Positions 6,975-15,681 of a stretch of DNA of 27,999 nt are shown here, piece after piece; positions within the stretch are counted from its first letter, which is position 1, and every line of letters begins with the position of its first letter. The position numbers were made by a program, and so were the translations under genes. Under the pieces are notes generated by a model. The model saw only the letters and a program-made list of their open reading frames with translations, was not told the DNA's origin and did not search any database. This stretch comes from a virus, in IMG/VR virus record IMGVR_UViG_3300007542_007474, positions 1 through 27,999 of that record. One strand, given 5' to 3'.

Positions 6975-8009
6975 TTATTTATTATAACTGGTTAATGGTT
7001 CAAATATATCTTTTACCCAAAATTCTACGTTGCGAATCATACCTCCGAGTTTATCTTCGTTATAAAACGCTACGAACTGGTCGGGAAGATAATTTAAACT
7101 TTTGGATTGGACAACCTGATTGATGTATTTTTTATCATTTTCATCAATCATAGGATTTGACAAATCCATAATCTTGTAATTTTTTTCTAACGCATCAATG
7201 TCTTGAATAATGCGAGCATACACTACGTGTTCTTTAAATTTAGATTCACAAATATTGTAAATGTCATCTAAAGTAACATCTTGTTGAGTTAATTCAGGGA
7301 ATAATTTGGTAAGCTTTTTCTCACCTAATCCTTTAATACCTTTTACTTTATCAGAATTATCACCTAAAAGTGTTTTATAAATAATAAAGTTTTTAGGGGA
7401 CATACCAAATTTTTCCTTTACAGTTTCTTCAGTATAGAATTCACGCTCCATAGGACGATAAACAATTACGTTTTTGTTTATTAATTGGAGGAAATCCTTA
7501 TCGGAAGAAACAATAAATACTTTATCTTCTTCTCGTTGTGGTAAAACTTCACTCAAACGAGCAATAATATCATCTGCTTCTACCTTATCGATTGAAATAG
7601 TTTTAACTGGTAGAGTTTTGAGATATTGAATTACACGAACAATTTGATCTATTTTAGCATCATCTTCATCATCATGACTTTCAAATACCTCCCAGTTAGT
7701 AATACGTTGAGTATTTCTACCTGATTTATACTCGGGAAGAAGGTTCTTCCTATTATTGGAAGAACCCGCTCCATCGAATACAACATAAACACTAGTTGGT
7801 TGGATTTGACGAATCAAAGCACCTAATGAACGCATGAATCCACCTAAACCCCCAACGTGAACCCCATCGGGATTCACCGCATTAAGCATGGCAAAGTTTC
7901 TGAAGAATAAGTTTAATCCATCTATCAATAATACTCTTTGTGATTCTACAGTCTCTTGGCCCTGCTCGTCAAGGTTGTTGAGGAGCTTAAGTAATTCTTT
8001 TTTGTTCAT
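6975..8009 (-). CDS. 5'-3' exonuclease / flap nuclease (T4 RNase H-like, Pol I N-terminal-like)
   Basis: From the ATG at 8009 the protein has 344 residues. Residues about 24-160 carry the PIN-like nuclease core: LLIDGLN (Asp30), VVFDG (Asp79), the YKSGR basic patch, and the acidic cluster EADD (144-147) plus SSDKDF (170-172). A helix-three-turn-helix DNA-binding region follows with GDNSDKVKGIKGLGEKK. Such enzymes remove RNA primers and 5' flaps. An earlier in-frame start at 8069 would add 20 residues lying wholly inside the recombinase gene. The start at 8009 leaves a 1-base gap (TAAGATG) and fits the family. Confidence 0.92.
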   Translation of the reverse strand: MNKKELLKLLNNLDEQGQETVESQRVLLIDGLNLFFRNFAMLNAVNPDGVHVGGLGGFMRSLGALIRQIQPTSVYVVFDGAGSSNNRKNLLPEYKSGRNTQRITNWEVFESHDDEDDAKIDQIVRVIQYLKTLPVKTISIDKVEADDIIARLSEVLPQREEDKVFIVSSDKDFLQLINKNVIVYRPMEREFYTEETVKEKFGMSPKNFIIYKTLLGDNSDKVKGIKGLGEKKLTKLFPELTQQDVTLDDIYNICESKFKEHVVYARIIQDIDALEKNYKIMDLSNPMIDENDKKYINQVVQSKSLNYLPDQFVAFYNEDKLGGMIRNVEFWVKDIFEPLTSYNK

Positions 8010-8010
8010 C

Positions 8011-9093
8011 TTATTCTGGTTCGTTTTCGTATGAGGTAATATCTGTGTATTCTTGATCCTCTTCAACAATGTTGAAATCTACACCTCCTAGAATGCTTTT
8101 CCAAGCATCTGCATGAGAGTCTTTGTAATTTTTCAATGCTTTATCTGTATCTTCAATAAAGCCATGAGGAGTCATGATGATTTTACCTCGAGTAGTAACG
8201 CCATTAATGTGGTTTTTGTCGATTTGAATATTTGTACGTTTTGCAAATTCGACTTGTTTACCATCTTTAATAGCTTTAATTTTTGATGTTCCTGCTGACA
8301 TCACATTACCAAATGTAACAACAAATGTTGCATCAAACCACATAGCATAACCTCCTTTATTCATCAACTTGGGTTGACCCATTGGAGATTCCGGTTTTAG
8401 AGTCCATACCTTATTAATACACACAAGGGTATTGGTGTATGGGCTACTTTCCTTACGAGACATTACTATGCGCTGATTAACGTTGTTACCAAATTGGGTT
8501 GACATAGCACCTGCGTTCCATTCATTGTTATTTTTGTTTGAACGAACGGATAATTCACAAGGAACCGAACCAATTGAATCCCACAAGAATAGCAAGTTAT
8601 AAGGCAAATTACCTTTTTTCTGCTCATCAAGCAAATCAAGGATAAATGCGGCTACGTCTTCAATAGTATTAATAGTTTCACGGTCAACGTAAATAAAGCT
8701 ACCATTGTAATCTATAATTTCACCTGTAGATTCATCTACAACTTCATTTACTTCTAACCCCATTTGGACGGCATGCTCCCAGTTCCATTTCATCTCAGTG
8801 ATAATGAATACAGGAAGAATACCTCGCTTCTGGGCTGATACGGCTGCTTCAATCAAAGCAGTTGTTTTACCCGTATCAGAATGCCCACGAAGCAATACAA
8901 TGTGACCTTGAGGAATACCTGGAACCGAAGTAGTTTCTTGGTATGCTTCCGAAAGTGGAATCCAGGTTTGTTCTTTAAACTTAGCTTTTGATGTAAGTCC
9001 TTTCTTATTCTTAAAGCTATCTAAGTTAAAATTCGCTTTAATTTCAGAGGAGACTGCCTCCGATAAGGACTTGGATGTTTTTCCTCTTGCCAT
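8011..9093 (-). CDS. UvsX/RecA-like recombinase
   Basis: A 360-residue strand-exchange ATPase. Walker A is GHSDTGKTT (70-78), Walker B is LLFLWDSIG with Asp172, and a Glu at about 100 (FIITE) fits the catalytic position. Asn/Gln-rich residues around 190-205 (GNNVNQRIVMSR) fit DNA-binding loop L1. The C-terminus is acidic (EEDQEYTD through YENEPE), as in other RecA-type proteins where it tunes DNA binding. It should form filaments for recombination-dependent replication and repair. It lies 10 bases after the SSB gene, the usual functional partner. Confidence 0.92.
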   Translation of the reverse strand: MARGKTSKSLSEAVSSEIKANFNLDSFKNKKGLTSKAKFKEQTWIPLSEAYQETTSVPGIPQGHIVLLRGHSDTGKTTALIEAAVSAQKRGILPVFIITEMKWNWEHAVQMGLEVNEVVDESTGEIIDYNGSFIYVDRETINTIEDVAAFILDLLDEQKKGNLPYNLLFLWDSIGSVPCELSVRSNKNNNEWNAGAMSTQFGNNVNQRIVMSRKESSPYTNTLVCINKVWTLKPESPMGQPKLMNKGGYAMWFDATFVVTFGNVMSAGTSKIKAIKDGKQVEFAKRTNIQIDKNHINGVTTRGKIIMTPHGFIEDTDKALKNYKDSHADAWKSILGGVDFNIVEEDQEYTDITSYENEPE

Positions 9094-9103
9094 GTGTTGT
9101 TAA

Positions 9104-9943
9104 TTAAAATGGTAAATCGTCGTCTTCTTCTCCAAACAAATCATCAAATTGATCTGTCTTTGATTTTTTAACAACAGGTTTAGCACTAAGTGAATAATTT
9201 GATTTAGGTGCTTCTTTAATATCTGAATCAAAATCTTCAGCAGGTTCAGAAACGATATCACCTTCTTCAGAATCTTCAGGCGACAACCACTCTTGAAGTG
9301 CACTCTTCATCTCATCATAAGACAAGGGCTTAAATACTTTTTTAGGATCAGGTTGATCATTCAACAATTTTTCAACCAATGCTTCATCATCCGAAAGTTG
9401 AGAAGTTTTCATTGAGGGAGCAATAGTAGTTTTGTTGTAAGGAGTACCAGTAGATTCAGGACCTACAGTATTCAACTTAATATCACGACCATTCAAGATA
9501 TCAGTAAAATCACCTACTTCTTCATCAGCAGCCATCTGCAAAAATGCTTCGTAAATTTCTTTACCAAACTGCCACAATTTAACACCTTCAGATTCTTCAC
9601 CACGCACTACTATAGGTGCGAATACACGGGTTTTAGCATCCAATTTTTTAGCCAAACGCCAGTTGTCTTTATCATCTGATTGACGCAATTGTTTAGCAAA
9701 TTCTTTAATTGGATCTTTTTCACCCCAGTTTGTAGGTGAAGACATTACCTTTTTAGAACCAATTCCATAATAGAATTGCATTTCGGTAAAGGGGTTTGCG
9801 GAGTTGTACTTGAAAGGTACAATGCGGATGGTTTGTTTACCAACCGAGGGTTTCCAGAACAATTGTTTTCCATCGCCTTTGCTCTGTCCGTTAGATGCGT
9901 TTTGCATCTGATTAAGGCGCGCTTTGATTTCGTTCAAATCCAT
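9104..9943 (-). CDS. Single-stranded DNA-binding protein, T4 gp32-like, with bacterial-SSB-type tip
   Basis: A 279-residue protein with a gp32-like layout: a basic N-terminal arm (MDLNEIKARLNQM), an OB-like core opening with LFWKPSVGKQTIRIVPF and a FYYGIG motif, and an acidic flexible tail from about residue 220. Two features differ from T4 gp32. The protein contains no cysteine, so the gp32 zinc site is absent. The tail ends EEDDDLPF, closely resembling the C-terminal tip of bacterial SSB proteins that docks host repair and replication partners. It is the first gene after a 54-base gap containing a hairpin, and it heads the tightly packed set of recombinase, exonuclease and helicase genes. 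Confidence 0.9.
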   Translation of the reverse strand: MDLNEIKARLNQMQNASNGQSKGDGKQLFWKPSVGKQTIRIVPFKYNSANPFTEMQFYYGIGSKKVMSSPTNWGEKDPIKEFAKQLRQSDDKDNWRLAKKLDAKTRVFAPIVVRGEESEGVKLWQFGKEIYEAFLQMAADEEVGDFTDILNGRDIKLNTVGPESTGTPYNKTTIAPSMKTSQLSDDEALVEKLLNDQPDPKKVFKPLSYDEMKSALQEWLSPEDSEEGDIVSEPAEDFDSDIKEAPKSNYSLSAKPVVKKSKTDQFDDLFGEEDDDLPF

Positions 9944-9979
9944 AATAACTAATTTTTAATGTAACTAAATATAATAACC

Positions 9980-9997
9980 TTTGGTATAATCACCAAA
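9980..9997 (-). promoter_or_regulatory. Small hairpin in the SSB gene leader
   Basis: In the gene direction TTTGGT-GATTAT-ACCAAA forms a 6-base stem directly after the upstream stop codon and 36 bases before the SSB start codon. No U-tract follows, so it is not a convincing terminator. A leader structure that binds the SSB itself, as for T4 gene 32 autoregulation, is possible but unproven. Confidence 0.35.
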
Positions 9998-10456
9998 TTA
10001 AAGTTCAATAATCTTGAAAATCTTTGTATTCAATTGCTTTAATTCGTTGTGCTGAGTGAGTAGAATACAATTTTTGTAGTGTTGCCAGTCAATTTTATAA
10101 CGTGTGTCAACTACACCACCATTCAATCCCTTAATTAATTCATTTAAGGCATTAATAGTATAAAGAGTATTTGTGTCTTTTTTACGATGTACTAAATTTG
10201 TGTTTTCAGGGATATTATTCACATTACTTTGATCAACATTATATGTAACAACATACTCGTTATTGCTCTTAACGTGCAAAACAAACATTTTGTTATACAT
10301 GATGCTATAACGTGAAGATAAATCATTAACCAATGCATCCATGTCCTCCAAAGACGTAAAGGTGCAAAATAACTTGTTGTTCAAATCTATAATATTTTCG
10401 GGTTGTTCAAAATCGTATTGTCCCGAATACATATAATTAACTTCTTGTAAAGTCAT
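9998..10456 (-). CDS. Unknown protein between polymerase and SSB genes
   Basis: About 152 residues, not recognised. It is mixed alpha/beta in appearance, asparagine-rich (NVDQSNVNNIPENTN) and without membrane segments. A conserved-looking stretch is KIDWQHYKNCILL near the C-terminus. The start is uncertain. The ATG at 10456 has GGAG six bases upstream, one of the few clear Shine-Dalgarno matches here, and overlaps the polymerase end by 20 bases. An ATG at 10468 would add four residues. Its place inside the replication operon, directly after the polymerase, suggests an accessory replication or regulatory role. Confidence 0.8.
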   Translation of the reverse strand: MTLQEVNYMYSGQYDFEQPENIIDLNNKLFCTFTSLEDMDALVNDLSSRYSIMYNKMFVLHVKSNNEYVVTYNVDQSNVNNIPENTNLVHRKKDTNTLYTINALNELIKGLNGGVVDTRYKIDWQHYKNCILLTQHNELKQLNTKIFKIIEL

Positions 10457-11711
10457 AAGTGTCTCCATAACTAATTTTTGTGCTCAATTCAAAGCTTTCT
10501 ATAATTTTTTTAATTTCTTTTAATAAATGTTTTTCTTCCTCAGCATAATCAAACAAAAAAGCATCGTAAGTATACAACACGAGTTTTGTTTTTTTACCTC
10601 GTAAAAATTTAAGTATTTCCCACAATATAAGAACGTTTGTGGACGTTTCCAAGTTTTGTAGTACGTAGTTAAATAACTTTTGCGGCTTCATATCTTCGGT
10701 GTTTTCTTTCCTAAGTATATACTTTGATTGAGGCATTTCAATCCAACCTTGGTATTGAAAAGTGTCCCACAAATCATCAGTATACGCTTGTACTTTCCTA
10801 AAAAATTCCAGGTTTTTATACTGTTCGAAAACTCCTCCGTATAGTTGTTTAAATGTTAATTCTTTAGCTTTTTTGTAATCCACCCCGTACATTGTTGCGA
10901 AGTCCATATGAATATCTTTATTGCCAAACGAATAACCAACAAGACGAGCAGCCAAGGTAGGGTGGTAAGCAGAAACATCAAACTCGATAAGTCCATCATT
11001 ACGCGCAATAAACGATCCCCTACATCCATTTTCTTTGTTGAGGGCAGCAAAATTGACTCCTCCAAAGCTGTTTGAGGGTCTAGTGGTAAGGGTTTTGAGA
11101 TTATATTGGGTGTAAACATACTCCCCCTCAACCTTGTGAAAAAACGTTTCATATACTTCTTTATTTATTTTAAGTCCATTGGCTTCAATAGCGGAAAACA
11201 CAATTGAACTTTTTTTGTTAAACCATTGACAATAATCGTCTTGGCATTTTATATTAAATACATTTAGATCTTGAAAAATCGACTCACAATATTCATAGTG
11301 TTTTACAATAGGCACTAATCGGTTTGGGGCCGCATGATCTAAATTGTTTTTATAGATCCATTTATGGGCGAACGTTAGTTCTGGTATATATGTATTATAT
11401 GTGGGTTGAATGTCAAAGAGAGCTTTAAGCGGTAAGTATTGTAATACCGATTTTTTATCCCTCACATATATTTTTTCAATTTTGCTTAATGTCTCTGTTA
11501 CTTGTTGTATATCAAGCGATAGCGCCTCACTATGATCGAGGCACATCATGTATCCCTTACTCGCGTTTATAGGGCGTACATACAACGTAGAAACGCTATC
11601 GAGGATTGGGTGGGTGTTGAAATTATGAGGTATAACCTCTAAAAACACTTCTTTAAAACCTCGACAGTCGAATTCCCTCAGTTGTTCACTATCTTCTATT
11701 AACCAAAACAT
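10437..11711 (-). CDS. Divergent, short family A-like DNA polymerase
   Basis: A 424-residue protein with a recognisable but altered Pol I palm/fingers. Motif A is LIEFDVSAYHP with Asp245 in the place of Klenow Asp705, but the usual Glu five positions later is His250. Motif B is AKELTFKQLYGG, keeping the Lys (283), Phe (287) and Tyr-Gly (291-292) of the O-helix. Motif C is LYTYDAFLFD with Asp383, where HDE has become YDA. The upstream TRPSNSFGG matches the GR-S template-contact loop. The first roughly 150 residues sit where a 3'-5' exonuclease would be but show no clear DxE catalytic motif. It is much shorter than Pol I or T7 polymerase. Its place upstream of SSB, recombinase and helicase suggests it may be the replicative polymerase. 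Confidence 0.75.
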   Translation of the reverse strand: MFWLIEDSEQLREFDCRGFKEVFLEVIPHNFNTHPILDSVSTLYVRPINASKGYMMCLDHSEALSLDIQQVTETLSKIEKIYVRDKKSVLQYLPLKALFDIQPTYNTYIPELTFAHKWIYKNNLDHAAPNRLVPIVKHYEYCESIFQDLNVFNIKCQDDYCQWFNKKSSIVFSAIEANGLKINKEVYETFFHKVEGEYVYTQYNLKTLTTRPSNSFGGVNFAALNKENGCRGSFIARNDGLIEFDVSAYHPTLAARLVGYSFGNKDIHMDFATMYGVDYKKAKELTFKQLYGGVFEQYKNLEFFRKVQAYTDDLWDTFQYQGWIEMPQSKYILRKENTEDMKPQKLFNYVLQNLETSTNVLILWEILKFLRGKKTKLVLYTYDAFLFDYAEEEKHLLKEIKKIIESFELSTKISYGDTYDFTRS

Positions 11712-11740
11712 TTACTTAAATATACAAAACCTTTTTTGGA

Positions 11741-12352
11741 TTACCCCGCTCTATAGAACTCTGTGTAATTTGAGAAGTATTCAGTAAAAGCAGTGTAACC
11801 TATTTTTTTCTCGTAATATTCTACTAGATTGTAATTTTGTTCAGAAACGTAAGTTTCATCACCCCCGCTAATAACCCAATCTAATTTAAAAATTTTATAT
11901 AAATTAAACTCGTAATCAGGATTATATGATTTTAAATCATTAAAAGTATCTTTACTAATTTCAATATAGATGTTTCTATTTGATTGTTTAGCAAAATATC
12001 TTGTATAGAATCCATCTAAATAATCTTCACTAGTAGGAATATTTAAATAATATTGAGGTGTTTTAAATGTTGGGGGGTTATTAACATCAATGTTTTTGGC
12101 TTGAAAATATCCTAAAACTTCAGGTGATAAATCTTCAGTACTAGTTTTAATATTAAAATTTGAATCAGCAGTTTTAGAAGAAGTAATAGGAGATAAAATT
12201 ATAGAAGTTCTATCTTGGGGTCCTACACCACTGTGAATTTTACCATCTGAACTTTTCCAGTATTGTCCTACATAAGGAATACCCTTTGGAGTTTCATATT
12301 CATCTCCATTAGTGTATAAATTAGTTTTTATTTGGGACTTAGGATAATACAT
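11741..12352 (-). CDS. Unknown protein at the end of the baseplate gene cluster
   Basis: A 203-residue soluble protein rich in Tyr, Asn and Ser, with no membrane segment and no motif I recognise. The N-terminus (YYPKSQIKTNLYTNGDEYETPKG) and the GIPYVGQYWKSSDGKIHSG stretch look like a beta-rich structural fold. The C-terminus (YNLVEYYEKKIGYTAFTEYF) is more helical. It follows the hub-like gene by 6 bases and precedes the replication genes by 29 bases, so it is probably a minor virion or baseplate component. I assign no specific function. Confidence 0.75.
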   Translation of the reverse strand: MYYPKSQIKTNLYTNGDEYETPKGIPYVGQYWKSSDGKIHSGVGPQDRTSIILSPITSSKTADSNFNIKTSTEDLSPEVLGYFQAKNIDVNNPPTFKTPQYYLNIPTSEDYLDGFYTRYFAKQSNRNIYIEISKDTFNDLKSYNPDYEFNLYKIFKLDWVISGGDETYVSEQNYNLVEYYEKKIGYTAFTEYFSNYTEFYRAG

Positions 12353-12358
12353 AATTTA

Positions 12359-15300
12359 TTATTCGTCTTCTGATGGGTTTGTAGAAGGTTCAATTTCGTT
12401 TTTAGGTAAACTTAGATTTGAATTATTTTGAGTGGTAGCATTGTTTACAGCAGCTAAACTTGTAATAGTAGTTTCCCACCCTTTGCTTGATACTTTATGA
12501 TCTACTCCTTTAATAATAAAAGATAAATTTCTATTATAACTTGAAGGTAAGATGTTTTGATCTATGTAAAATCGTTCATACATACGAACCCCAGATAATC
12601 CTAACATTGTTAAATTTAAATCAAAAGGAATAAATCCACTAGCAGGGGGAGCATCACCTTCATCATTTAAAAGTGAAACTACATATTTTGAAACATTACC
12701 ACTTATGTTTCTGTTTATATCTAAAATTTCACTATCAACTACTAAACCTCTTTGATAGAATTTTTCAATAAGACCTTCTTTAGCTCTTAATATTTTAATA
12801 TTATCTTTAAATATTTCTAAAGCATCTGTAAAGTTACCATAAATTCTTTTATACTTATCAAGTAACTCAGCATATCGTTTTTGGTCATTTGCTGTGGCCG
12901 AAGATCTTAAAAATTTAAGTTCTTTGAGTTCTGCTTCAGACATTGTTTCTCCTCCTTGAGGAAGATTTTCTGCTACAGCTTTACTTAGTTTATCAGGGAT
13001 GATTCTATCTTTTAACCCTTCATGGAATTTATTAAAAGCCGTAGCATTGGTAATATCTGATGTTCCACGGGATTGGGCTCCAATAGCTAGCATAGTAGCA
13101 AATTGGGGGGTTAAACCAGAATCTAAATTTACACTATAAACAAAACTTCCATTTTGAACATTACCATATCCTGGGAGGGAGTTTCCTGTAACATCTAAAT
13201 AACTAGTAGAATCAAATTTTTTAGATCTTCCAGGTCTCCACCCATAAACATTGAATAGTGTTTTATATCTGTCATCAAAATTAGTAGGGTCTACTAGTTT
13301 TAAAAAATTAGGATCTAGAGGAATATCGTCCATAAACTTAATAGTATTAATATCATGGTCATAAGTAACATTTAACTTATTAACATTACCTAAAGCTTCT
13401 TGGATTCCAGATAATAATTGTTCTAAAAATCTTAATAAGATAACTCCATTTTCATTAGTAGATGCTTCTAAACAATCAACAACAAAGTGTAAATTAACAT
13501 GAATAAACATTAACCTGGCAGTGTAAGGTTGACCAGGAATTCTAAAATTAGTATCTTCACTTTTGTTTTCAAGAACATCTTTAAAACATTCAAACATTTG
13601 GTTTTCTACCAAATACCCTAATTGAGGATCTCCTTTTTCTTCATCTTTATTATAATCTGATACTCTAAAAGGGATAATACAAACTGAAGGATCTGTTGAA
13701 AATTGAGTAGGATAAGTAAAACAATAAGTCTCTTTATAATTTTGATCAAATTTTATAAGAGGAGTTTTATTTCCTTCTTTATCCTTTGAGTAAATTAATA
13801 AATTTTCTTCAATATACCTTAAAATATGATATAATTTTACATATTGGTAAGGTGAATTTTTAGACTCAACGGTTACAGTACTTGCATAACTTGAACCATT
13901 ACTTCCACTTTTAGTCCTTCTAGCTCTTCTTTGGGGTTTAATTACTAATTGTTCTTTAGGGTCAAAAGGAGTTTCATCTTCATTTTTATAAGTAGAATCT
14001 CCATAAACTTGAATTTGGGGTAATTTTTTTGGATTGTATTGGGGATCAATACAATTATAAGTGTTAACTTTAGCTCCTTTAGACTCATTCTTTTTTAGTT
14101 TATCATAAACCTCATAAAGATATTTATGTAACTGAGATTTATCTTTGTTGGCTATTAAACTTGTACTTAAAGCTTCTTCAGCTTCAGTTTCTACAGTGTA
14201 AGTGGTTTTTGGTGCATTATCAAATCCACTTTCACCTGCTACAAGTCCTGCACTTGCTAATGCTTTAACATCGGCACTACTTAAGGATTGAACAAAATTT
14301 GAATAAGCAGTTCTATCAGCTGTACCTCCATTGTTATCCTTTGTTCCCGTAATATTAGCCCCACTAGATACTGTAGCTAAAAAATTACCGGCATTTCTAC
14401 TAAGTTTATCACCTATTCTTTTTGCGCGGGTTAGAAAATTAGCTTGTTCTTTATTTTCTCGGGTAGTTCTAGCAGCCTCTGTTTCTGGTTGTCTCTCTGG
14501 GGTTCCTGGGGTAGATTCTGGTGGGGGTTCTGTTCCGAAGGGAGATGAACCTATTGCTGTAGATCTATTAATAGTTAGGGATTCAATTACATCTCCTATA
14601 GAGATAATATCTACGGTAATGCTATAGCTATTATCTTCTTCGAAAGACCATTTAAAATTAACTATCTTTCCAAAAAAACCATCATAGTTCCCACAAGTAG
14701 TAGCAGTATGAGAATTAATAAGAGCTAGAATATTGTTTTGGTTAACATCATCTTTAAAAAAATTACTAAAAGCTGGGGTATTAAATGTAGCTTGTTCGTA
14801 TTTTTTAGATGATACATCAATATCATTGTGGGTATAATATAGAGTATGACCCCACTCAACTAATACAGTAAACCCAGGGTGCATGTAAAGAGCTTCAATA
14901 ATATCAAACTGCTTTTTACTATTTGCCTTAAGTTTTAAAGTTGCTTTTCTAAAAGAACCCCTGTTATAAGTTTTAATATCTAAAGATTCAATGCCTGGAG
15001 GAGGAACTAATCCAACTTGTTGGTTGTCACCAGCAAAACCATAAACATTTTTAAAAATATTATCGGGATTTCCATCATATAGTCCTGAGGGTTGGATTAA
15101 TTTTCCTTCATTGTCTAATCGAGATACACCGTTATAAAGAATAAAATTTTTAGCTAATAAATCCCCCTGAAAGTTTTTACTTCCTGTTAGTGCTTCACTT
15201 TTTTCGGGTGTAGAAATATTGACTGATGATACTGCTCGTATCCAAGCTGTATTGTTATTAGACCATGTTAAAACTTCAGGTTCTCTAATTTCTAGCCCTA

Positions 15301-15370
15301 ATAATTGCTGCCTTAGATCAACTTGGGTTTTAACAAATTTTCTTGGATTACTTCCTATAAGATTTCCCAT
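12359..15370 (-). CDS. Large baseplate hub-like virion protein
   Basis: A 1003-residue protein, the second largest in the window. Residues 1-270 are beta-rich (including FGKIVNFKWSFEEDNSYSITVDIISIGDV). A Pro/Glu-rich linker follows at about 277-300. The C-terminal part (about 890-985) has the pattern of contractile-tail hub proteins: FDLNLTMLGLSGVRMYERF, an ILPSSYN loop, then FIIKGVDHKVSSKGWETTI, like the gp27/gpD-type hub barrel ending H-x(n)-W-x-T. Its ATG overlaps the LysM gene stop (TAATG). The hub reading is inference from the C-terminal pattern and position; the virion role is well supported by context. Confidence 0.75.
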   Translation of the reverse strand: MGNLIGSNPRKFVKTQVDLRQQLLGLEIREPEVLTWSNNNTAWIRAVSSVNISTPEKSEALTGSKNFQGDLLAKNFILYNGVSRLDNEGKLIQPSGLYDGNPDNIFKNVYGFAGDNQQVGLVPPPGIESLDIKTYNRGSFRKATLKLKANSKKQFDIIEALYMHPGFTVLVEWGHTLYYTHNDIDVSSKKYEQATFNTPAFSNFFKDDVNQNNILALINSHTATTCGNYDGFFGKIVNFKWSFEEDNSYSITVDIISIGDVIESLTINRSTAIGSSPFGTEPPPESTPGTPERQPETEAARTTRENKEQANFLTRAKRIGDKLSRNAGNFLATVSSGANITGTKDNNGGTADRTAYSNFVQSLSSADVKALASAGLVAGESGFDNAPKTTYTVETEAEEALSTSLIANKDKSQLHKYLYEVYDKLKKNESKGAKVNTYNCIDPQYNPKKLPQIQVYGDSTYKNEDETPFDPKEQLVIKPQRRARRTKSGSNGSSYASTVTVESKNSPYQYVKLYHILRYIEENLLIYSKDKEGNKTPLIKFDQNYKETYCFTYPTQFSTDPSVCIIPFRVSDYNKDEEKGDPQLGYLVENQMFECFKDVLENKSEDTNFRIPGQPYTARLMFIHVNLHFVVDCLEASTNENGVILLRFLEQLLSGIQEALGNVNKLNVTYDHDINTIKFMDDIPLDPNFLKLVDPTNFDDRYKTLFNVYGWRPGRSKKFDSTSYLDVTGNSLPGYGNVQNGSFVYSVNLDSGLTPQFATMLAIGAQSRGTSDITNATAFNKFHEGLKDRIIPDKLSKAVAENLPQGGETMSEAELKELKFLRSSATANDQKRYAELLDKYKRIYGNFTDALEIFKDNIKILRAKEGLIEKFYQRGLVVDSEILDINRNISGNVSKYVVSLLNDEGDAPPASGFIPFDLNLTMLGLSGVRMYERFYIDQNILPSSYNRNLSFIIKGVDHKVSSKGWETTITSLAAVNNATTQNNSNLSLPKNEIEPSTNPSEDE

Positions 15371-15675
15371 TATACAACTCCATTTATTTGATCAAATTTA
15401 AGAAGGATATTTGTGACATCCAAGGGTACTCTAATTTGAGTTCCAATGGGGACGTAAAAAGAATTTTGAGGTAAATTAGGATTAGCACAAGATATAATCC
15501 ACCATAAAGAAGGATCTCCATATATTTGGTTAGCTAATAAATCTAATCTATCCCCTTCTTGCATTATAAAATATAAATCAGTTGAAGAAAAGGGAATTGA
15601 AGGATATTTAGGGGAATAATAATAAGAATTCCCTTGACCTATTGAATTTTGTGGTATTTTTGAATATCTGTTCAT
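15370..15675 (-). CDS. LysM-domain baseplate protein (gp53/gpX-like)
   Basis: A 101-residue protein with one LysM-like module at about 33-88: YFIMQEGDRLDLLANQIYGD, then SLWWIISCANPNL and VPIGTQIRVP. In contractile tails short LysM proteins (P2 gpX, the LysM part of T4 gp53) attach baseplate components to the hub or tube. The size and the place beside the hub-like gene match that role. It follows the preceding gene by 6 bases. Confidence 0.85.
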   Translation of the reverse strand: MNRYSKIPQNSIGQGNSYYYSPKYPSIPFSSTDLYFIMQEGDRLDLLANQIYGDPSLWWIISCANPNLPQNSFYVPIGTQIRVPLDVTNILLKFDQINGVV

Positions 15676-15681
15676 AACTTA

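Noticed and set aside
8010-8069. Twenty-residue N-terminal extension of the exonuclease
   Set aside because: It lies wholly inside the recombinase gene end and is not part of the nuclease fold; the ATG at 8009 follows the recombinase stop by one base.
10437-10500. YGDTYD near the polymerase C-terminus as a family B motif C (YGDTDS)
   Set aside because: The order and spacing of motifs A, B and C fit family A, and the site is at the extreme C-terminus without a following palm region.
10856-11152. Minus-strand 98-codon frame inside the polymerase gene
   Set aside because: It is a shadow frame; the polymerase motifs lie in the longer frame and codon choice fits that frame.
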